Origin: Dethiosulfatarculus sandiegensis
GTDB lineage: Bacteria > Desulfobacterota > Desulfarculia > Desulfarculales > Desulfarculaceae
Length of the DNA: 64,000 nt
Reading direction: 5' to 3'
Assembly (NCBI RefSeq): GCF_000931935.2
Contig: NZ_AZAC01000034.1
Coordinates: forward strand, 248,001-312,000
The notes beneath the pieces were generated by a model, which searched no databases, had not been told where the DNA came from, and worked only from the letters and a program-made list of their open reading frames with translations. Position 1 is the first letter of the stretch. Each line of letters begins with the position of its first letter. This document shows positions 59,774 to 64,000 of the stretch, piece by piece. Position numbers and translations under genes: made by a program.

Positions 59774-60538
59774 TCAGACTGTGTTTTGAGGAACCACAAC
59801 CGGGCATTGATCCACCCGGCCAACTTTTACTTCCACTCCATAAACACTATTGATCATTTGGGCTGTGACTTCTTTGGGCCTGGCCTGGTATTGGATTTGG
59901 CCGTTTTTCAAAAGTAACATTTCATCCAAGGATCGCAGGCCCAGGTTGAGGTCATGCATGGAGACCAGGGCCATGAGCCCTTGGTTTTTGACCACGTTCT
60001 TTATCAGAGTCATGACCTTGAGCTGGTTGGCCAGGTCCAGGCTGGAGGTGGGCTCGTCAAGCAAAAGAACCTGGGGCTTTTGAGCCAGGGCCCTGGCGAT
60101 CATGGTTTGCTGCACCTCTCCGCCGCTTAAGTTCGAGATGCGTTTTGAGGCCAGCTTTTCCAGGCCCATGAGGCAGATCATTTCATCAACCACCTTAATG
60201 TCGTGTTGACTTGCCTCCCATTTCAGATGGGGTCTTCTGCCGAGCATTACCGACTCATATACCGTGAAATTGCCGCTGTCCGGAGTTTGGGCCACATAGG
60301 CCATGATCTTGGCCAGGTCGCGGCGGTTCAGTCGATTAAGCTCCCGGTCTCCCAGGCGGACCACCCCCTTTTGGGGCTCATGGATGCGGTTTATGCATTT
60401 CAAAAGGGTTGATTTTCCCGCCCCGTTCACTCCCAAAAGCCCCACGACCCTGCCGGGCTTGAGGTCAAAACTGATATCATTCAGGATTCGGGTCTTGCCG
60501 AAACTGAAGTTCAGGGCCCGCACCATTAAATTATTCAT
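59774..60538 (-). CDS. ABC transporter ATP-binding protein (FecE-like)
   Basis: About 254 residues. Walker A GVNGAGKST, signature LSGGEVQQTM, Walker B VLLLDEPTSSLD and the switch His in SMHDLNLG. It powers import through the FecCD-type permease. The frame opens at 60565, but ATG 60538 overlaps the permease TGA (ATGA) and has GGGAGG ahead, so I take that start. Confidence 0.93.
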   Translation of the reverse strand: MNNLMVRALNFSFGKTRILNDISFDLKPGRVVGLLGVNGAGKSTLLKCINRIHEPQKGVVRLGDRELNRLNRRDLAKIMAYVAQTPDSGNFTVYESVMLGRRPHLKWEASQHDIKVVDEMICLMGLEKLASKRISNLSGGEVQQTMIARALAQKPQVLLLDEPTSSLDLANQLKVMTLIKNVVKNQGLMALVSMHDLNLGLRSLDEMLLLKNGQIQYQARPKEVTAQMINSVYGVEVKVGRVDQCPVVVPQNTV

Positions 60539-61638
60539 GACTTGCCTCCCATGATCAGGAGCCACAGAAAGAGCGGCGCTCCCAAAAATGAGGTGAGGAC
60601 TCCCACCGGCAAAGCCCCGGACCCAATGGCCAGGCGGCCAAAGGTATCGGCCAGGAGCAGTAAAAGCCCCCCCATAATACAGGAGCAGGGTAATAAAAAG
60701 CGGTGATCCGGCCCCAGGAGCATGCGAGCGATGTGAGGGGCCAAAAGCCCCAAAAAGGCAATGGTTCCATTAAAGGCAGTGGCCAGGGCAGCCATGGCTG
60801 AGGCCAGAAGCATGCCTGTGAATCGAAGGGTTTTAACATTAACTCCCAAAGACAAGGCTGTTTCGTCTCCGGCCAGAAGGGCGTTTAAATCCCATCCCCG
60901 TCTAAAAAGGTAAAAACTTGAGAGCAGGGTGACCGCGGCCACCAGTGCGGTCTCCGCCCAGCTGGAACGGGCCACATCCCCAAAGGTCCAGAAAACAGCG
61001 GTTGCGATCTCGGCCTCGGTGCCAAAATACTGGAGCAATATGGTGCCCGAAAGAAAAAGAGATGAAAGGGCCACTCCGGCCAGGATTAGAGATTGAGGCG
61101 AAAGATTCTTGAGGCCGGCCAGAGCCAGGATTGTGCCTGCCGCCAGAAATCCCCCCAGACAGGCGCAGACGGTTATGGAGTAAAAGCCGTGCAGGAAAAG
61201 CACAGCCTGGGTCTCTGTGAAAAGGGCCGCGCTGCCGAGCTGGCCCGCGTTAAGAAAAATGATGGCAAAGCTGGCCCCAAATGCCGCGCCCTGGCTGATA
61301 CCTAGGGTGAAAGGTGAGGAGAGGGGATTTTTCAGGAGGGTCTGCATTAAAAGCCCGGACAGGCCCAAACTCCAGCCGGTAACCAGGGCAGCGGCAATTC
61401 GGGGCAACCTTATATTCATTATCACTGTGCGGGCTGTTTCTTCTCCCAGCCCGAAAAGGGATTTCAGCACAACCCACGGGTCTAGTTCAAAGGCTCCCAT
61501 GGCCATTGACTGTATGGAAATAAGCAAGGTTAAAAGGATAAGACAGATCAGAGTCACCCGGCTCTTTTTTGCCTTTTCGAGCCATGCCTTACCAGGTGCG
61601 GGCGGCTGCTGTACTGCCAAGGTTGGGAGATCGCTCAA
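60535..61638 (-). CDS. ABC transporter permease (FecCD-type)
   Basis: A 367-residue FecCD/BtuC-family permease with about nine to ten helices: TVIMNIRLPRIAAALVTGWSLGLSGLLMQTLLKNPLSSPFTLGISQGAAFGAS is the family signature region, and GTIAFLGLLAPHIARMLLG comes late. The first gene of the import operon. Start is TTG 61638 with GGAGG five bases ahead. The 272 bases upstream (61639-61910) carry no recognisable riboswitch such as a cobalamin box. Confidence 0.92.
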   Translation of the reverse strand: MSDLPTLAVQQPPAPGKAWLEKAKKSRVTLICLILLTLLISIQSMAMGAFELDPWVVLKSLFGLGEETARTVIMNIRLPRIAAALVTGWSLGLSGLLMQTLLKNPLSSPFTLGISQGAAFGASFAIIFLNAGQLGSAALFTETQAVLFLHGFYSITVCACLGGFLAAGTILALAGLKNLSPQSLILAGVALSSLFLSGTILLQYFGTEAEIATAVFWTFGDVARSSWAETALVAAVTLLSSFYLFRRGWDLNALLAGDETALSLGVNVKTLRFTGMLLASAMAALATAFNGTIAFLGLLAPHIARMLLGPDHRFLLPCSCIMGGLLLLLADTFGRLAIGSGALPVGVLTSFLGAPLFLWLLIMGGKS

Positions 61639-61910
61639 ATTTTCCTCCGAGATATATATACCTGCCCAATCCGCCTGGAAAACCGCCGCCTTTGAGGCTG
61701 GAACTGAAGGCTGTTCGGGCCGGGGTTGTTATCTGATAGAAGTGTTGGCGCGGGGATCATATCCCTTGGCCAATGATTAAGCCTTCTTGGCTTTTTTTGA
61801 GGATTTTATAGAGGCCGGGTCCTTGCCTTCAGGTAAGGATTTTAAGGGAAGGGGCCGGGATATTCACCCGGAATTCTCCTGTACGCCTTTGCTTAACATG
61901 AAATCCCCAA

Positions 61911-63395
61911 TCAGGCAAGGCCTGAAGCCTGAAGGTGTTTATATGCTTTTTTCTTTGCGTTTGCCATTTCATTCACCAGTTCACCCAATATGTTAAAACC
62001 TTTTTCAATTCGAGGGGTGAGGGGATGACCGCATCCGATGCGGATAAATCCGTTCAAACATCCCTGGTGGCAGGAAAAGACATTTCCGGGGATAATCGCC
62101 ACTCCTTTGGCCTGGGCATTCAGGAAAAGCTCCCAAGCATCCACCCCTTGAGGCAATTTGAGCCAGAGAAACATACCTCCCGTGGGCCTGGAGCAACAGA
62201 TCTCCCTTGGAAAAACACAGCCGATTTTTTGCTGTATGGCTTCCACCTGGCAGTAAACCTTGCGCCGAAGCTTTTTCAGGTGCTGGTCAAAATTGCCTTG
62301 AGCCAGGTACTCGGCCACTATCATCTGGTTGGGAGTCGCCGAGTGGGGGTTGGTGCCGGCCTTGACTTTAAGGGCCTCTTCCCTGAACCTGCCAGGCTCC
62401 AGCCAGCCCACCCTGTAACCCGGAGCCAGGGTTTTGGAAAAGGAGGAGCAGAGCAAAACCAGTCCTTTTTGGTCATAGGCCTTTAGAGGCTCCGGCCTGC
62501 TTTCCGTGAAGTAGAGCTCAGTGTAGACGTCGTCTTCTATTATCGGCACCTCCTTGAGGGCCATCAGGCGGACCAATTCTTTTTTACGCTCCGTGGGCAT
62601 GAGGCTTGCGTCCGGATTGGCGAAATTGGGGGAGAGGAGGCAGGCCGAGATTTTGAACTTTTCCAAAACCTGCCTTGCATCATCAAGTACGATCCCGTTT
62701 TCCGGGCAAGAGCGTACACTAACGGCCTTGAGCCCCAGTAATTCCAGAATCTGTAAAAAAGCGAAATAGCATGGTTCGGCAATCAACACCGTGTCGTCTG
62801 GCCTGGTTACGGTTCGTAAAGCCAGGGTTATGGCTTCCAGGGTGCCGGAGGTGATAATCAAGTCCTCCGGATTATAGAGCACCCCTGAATCCAGGGATCG
62901 GAAGGCTATTTTAGAACGCAGGTCCTTGTTCCCCTGCACAGACTCATAGGCCATGCCCCTGGCCGATTGATAGCGCATTACCTTTGCCGCCACCATGCTG
63001 AGCCTTTTTACCGGCAACAGGCTTTCATGGGGCAGGGCCAGGCCCAGGGGAATCAAACGGGGATCCCCCACAGACTCCATGCAGCTATGAATCATGGACG
63101 AACGGTTAACCGGGCGGCAGGCGGGTTTAACCGGTTTGTTGATCGTAACCTTCGGCGCTTTGCGAACAACCGTGCGCAAAAAGAAGCCCGATCTGGGCCG
63201 GGCCTGAATTATGCCCTTATTTTCCAGCTCCAGGTAGGCCTGGTTTACGGTGGTCAGGCTGAATCCGGTGGTGGCTTTCATCTGGCGCAGGGAAGGAAGT
63301 TTTTCCCCGGGCGATAAGAGCCCCTTTTCAATCATATCCAAAATGGTCCGTTCCACGGCCTGGTAGCGGAATTCCTCTTTGTAAAGGGGCTGCAT
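61911..63395 (-). CDS. MocR-type regulator (GntR helix-turn-helix plus aminotransferase domain)
   Basis: A 494-residue fusion. N-terminal GntR winged helix at about 5-75 (GLLSPGEKLPSLRQMKATTGFSLTTVNQAYLELENKGII), then a fold-type I aminotransferase domain from about 115 with the PLP lysine in SSFSKTLAPGYRVGW near 330, and ISPGTLEAI-like ITSGTLEAITLALR at the start of that domain. MocR proteins use PLP or amino-compound signals to control a neighbour. It is divergent from the solute-binding protein gene at 63527, which is its likely target. Confidence 0.93.
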   Translation of the reverse strand: MQPLYKEEFRYQAVERTILDMIEKGLLSPGEKLPSLRQMKATTGFSLTTVNQAYLELENKGIIQARPRSGFFLRTVVRKAPKVTINKPVKPACRPVNRSSMIHSCMESVGDPRLIPLGLALPHESLLPVKRLSMVAAKVMRYQSARGMAYESVQGNKDLRSKIAFRSLDSGVLYNPEDLIITSGTLEAITLALRTVTRPDDTVLIAEPCYFAFLQILELLGLKAVSVRSCPENGIVLDDARQVLEKFKISACLLSPNFANPDASLMPTERKKELVRLMALKEVPIIEDDVYTELYFTESRPEPLKAYDQKGLVLLCSSFSKTLAPGYRVGWLEPGRFREEALKVKAGTNPHSATPNQMIVAEYLAQGNFDQHLKKLRRKVYCQVEAIQQKIGCVFPREICCSRPTGGMFLWLKLPQGVDAWELFLNAQAKGVAIIPGNVFSCHQGCLNGFIRIGCGHPLTPRIEKGFNILGELVNEMANAKKKAYKHLQASGLA

Positions 63396-63410
63396 ATTGA
63401 TTGTCCTTAA

Positions 63411-63471
63411 TCTGTTATGATCTAAATTCTATAAAACTGTATCTGTTATGAGTTCAGATAATCTGTTTTAC
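63411..63471. promoter_or_regulatory. direct repeats between the MocR-type regulator and the solute-binding gene
   Basis: TCTGTTATGA lies at 63411-63420 and 63442-63451, and TCTGTTTTAC at 63462-63471. Their steps are 31 and 20 bases, close to three and two helical turns. MocR regulators bind direct repeats, so these are operator candidates. Confidence 0.65.
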
Positions 63472-63526
63472 TCATACCCAGCCAGGCATTGCAACAGAAA
63501 TACTGATAAAAGGCCGGGAGTGGGGT

Positions 63527-64000
63527 ATGAACGCTGTTAAAACCAGAATTATCTGTTTTTTGATTTTCCCTTTATTTTTAGGTGTTATGAACGGATGGCA
63601 AGGTCAGGCCAGGGCAGGTGAAGTTTTACGTGTCAGTACGATTCAGAATCCACAACCCAAAAGACCTTGGCTGGCCCGGGGGGAGCTGCAAAGGGCCTTT
63701 GTGCGCCTGACCCATGACACTTTGTTTGCCAAGGGAATCAATGGAACTCTTGCGCCCAGGTTGGCCAGGGCGTGCACTTTTTCCGCAGACGGACGAAGCG
63801 CCAAGATTTTTTTACGAAAAGAGGTGCGCTTCAGTGACGGCAGTATGATGACCGCCAGGCAGGTAAAAAGAGCTTTGGATCGTTATGCAGTACAAAACAG
63901 GTATCTCAAAGGGGGATGTTTGCCCGGTTTTATCAAAGAGGTGAGGGCCCTGGATCGCTTTACCGTGCTTATCCGTTTTGATTGCCTGGTCTATTCGGTG
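63527..64000 (+). CDS. family-5 extracellular solute-binding protein (partial, truncated at window end)
   Basis: The first 158 codons of a gene running past the window edge. Signal peptide about 1-31 (TRIICFLIFPLFLGVMNGWQG...); then GEVLRVSTIQNPQ, RAFVRLTHDTLF, and EVRFSDGSMMTARQVKRALDRYA, the SBP_bac_5 motif seen in peptide and oligopeptide binding proteins. It follows GGGAG nine bases ahead of ATG 63527. Its ligand may be a peptide, nickel or another compound. The divergent MocR-type gene probably controls it. Confidence 0.85.
   Translation, partial: MNAVKTRIICFLIFPLFLGVMNGWQGQARAGEVLRVSTIQNPQPKRPWLARGELQRAFVRLTHDTLFAKGINGTLAPRLARACTFSADGRSAKIFLRKEVRFSDGSMMTARQVKRALDRYAVQNRYLKGGCLPGFIKEVRALDRFTVLIRFDCLVYSV

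Noticed and set aside
61639..61910. Riboswitch ahead of the iron-type importer
   Set aside because: No cobalamin box, molybdenum cofactor motif or other known core seen; only a small hairpin at 61779-61793.

Overview
The window looks like chromosomal DNA of a strictly anaerobic Desulfobacterota bacterium (the former sulfate-reducing or syntrophic Deltaproteobacteria). This is inferred from gene content: two nested MinD-type ATPases with built-in ferredoxin modules, a NuoE/NuoF/NuoG-like set joined to an HdrA-MvhD fusion, sigma-54 promoters with their enhancer sites, a short monomeric aconitase and HisF of the type I associate with this phylum. The Desulfarculales are my guess, but I could not test it. 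I saw no rRNA, tRNA, CRISPR array, insertion sequence or prophage; about 48 complete protein genes, one partial gene at the right edge and possibly one at the left edge fill the window.

Layout. 0.1-2.3 kb: NifX-like protein with a Gly/Arg/Met repeat tail, then two ATPase-ferredoxin proteins with overlapping starts. 2.6-10.2 kb: a sigma-54 activator, a helically phased array of TGTTTCA repeats, a terminator, a -24/-12 promoter and a four-gene soluble flavin/iron-sulfur electron-transfer complex. 10.5-12.1 kb: NifU-like scaffold behind a possible leader peptide, and a CheX-receiver fusion. 12.2-14.8 kb: complete 5-oxoprolinase operon pxpABC. 15.2-19.4 kb: two c-di-GMP enzymes. 20-31.7 kb: threonine aldolase, Asp/Glu racemase-like protein, MATE exporter, a large chemoreceptor, a LysR regulator divergent to a C_GCAxxG_C_C protein, sugar porter plus ROK kinase, TerC and a lone PAS protein. 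31.9-41.4 kb: DUF218 protein, mnmG, a CDP-alcohol phosphatidyltransferase, a TPR protein, 3-hydroxybutyryl-CoA dehydrogenase, hisH-hisF, a left-handed beta-helix protein, a DUF3524-type (queuosine mannosyltransferase-like) glycosyltransferase and a PNPOx-like flavoprotein. 41.4-45.5 kb: CoA-transferase and aconitase. 46-50 kb: a small Cys-containing protein under a second sigma-54 promoter, a lone receiver protein and a Lon-like protease. 50-57.9 kb: carotenoid-type FAD oxidoreductase, cytochrome P460 plus DUF4079, and a divergent pair that looks like glucosylglycerate hydrolase and glucosylglycerate phosphorylase. 57.4-61.6 kb: an iron-siderophore-type ABC importer operon with a methyltransferase and a GNAT acetyltransferase. 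61.9-64 kb: a MocR-type regulator divergent from a family-5 solute-binding protein, with three copies of a direct repeat between them.

The most distinctive unit is 2.6-10.2 kb. It shows an activator, its probable enhancer array, its promoter and its target operon in one line. The operon carries an NADH-binding flavoprotein, two small Fe-S subunits and an HdrA-MvhD fusion, but no hydrogenase, formate dehydrogenase or HdrBC; the partner must be encoded elsewhere. The second unit to look at is the 98-residue protein at 46.2-46.5 kb with a perfect -24/-12 element and two TGTC-N8-GACA sites upstream. All functions are assigned by reading motifs in the sequence; no database search was run.
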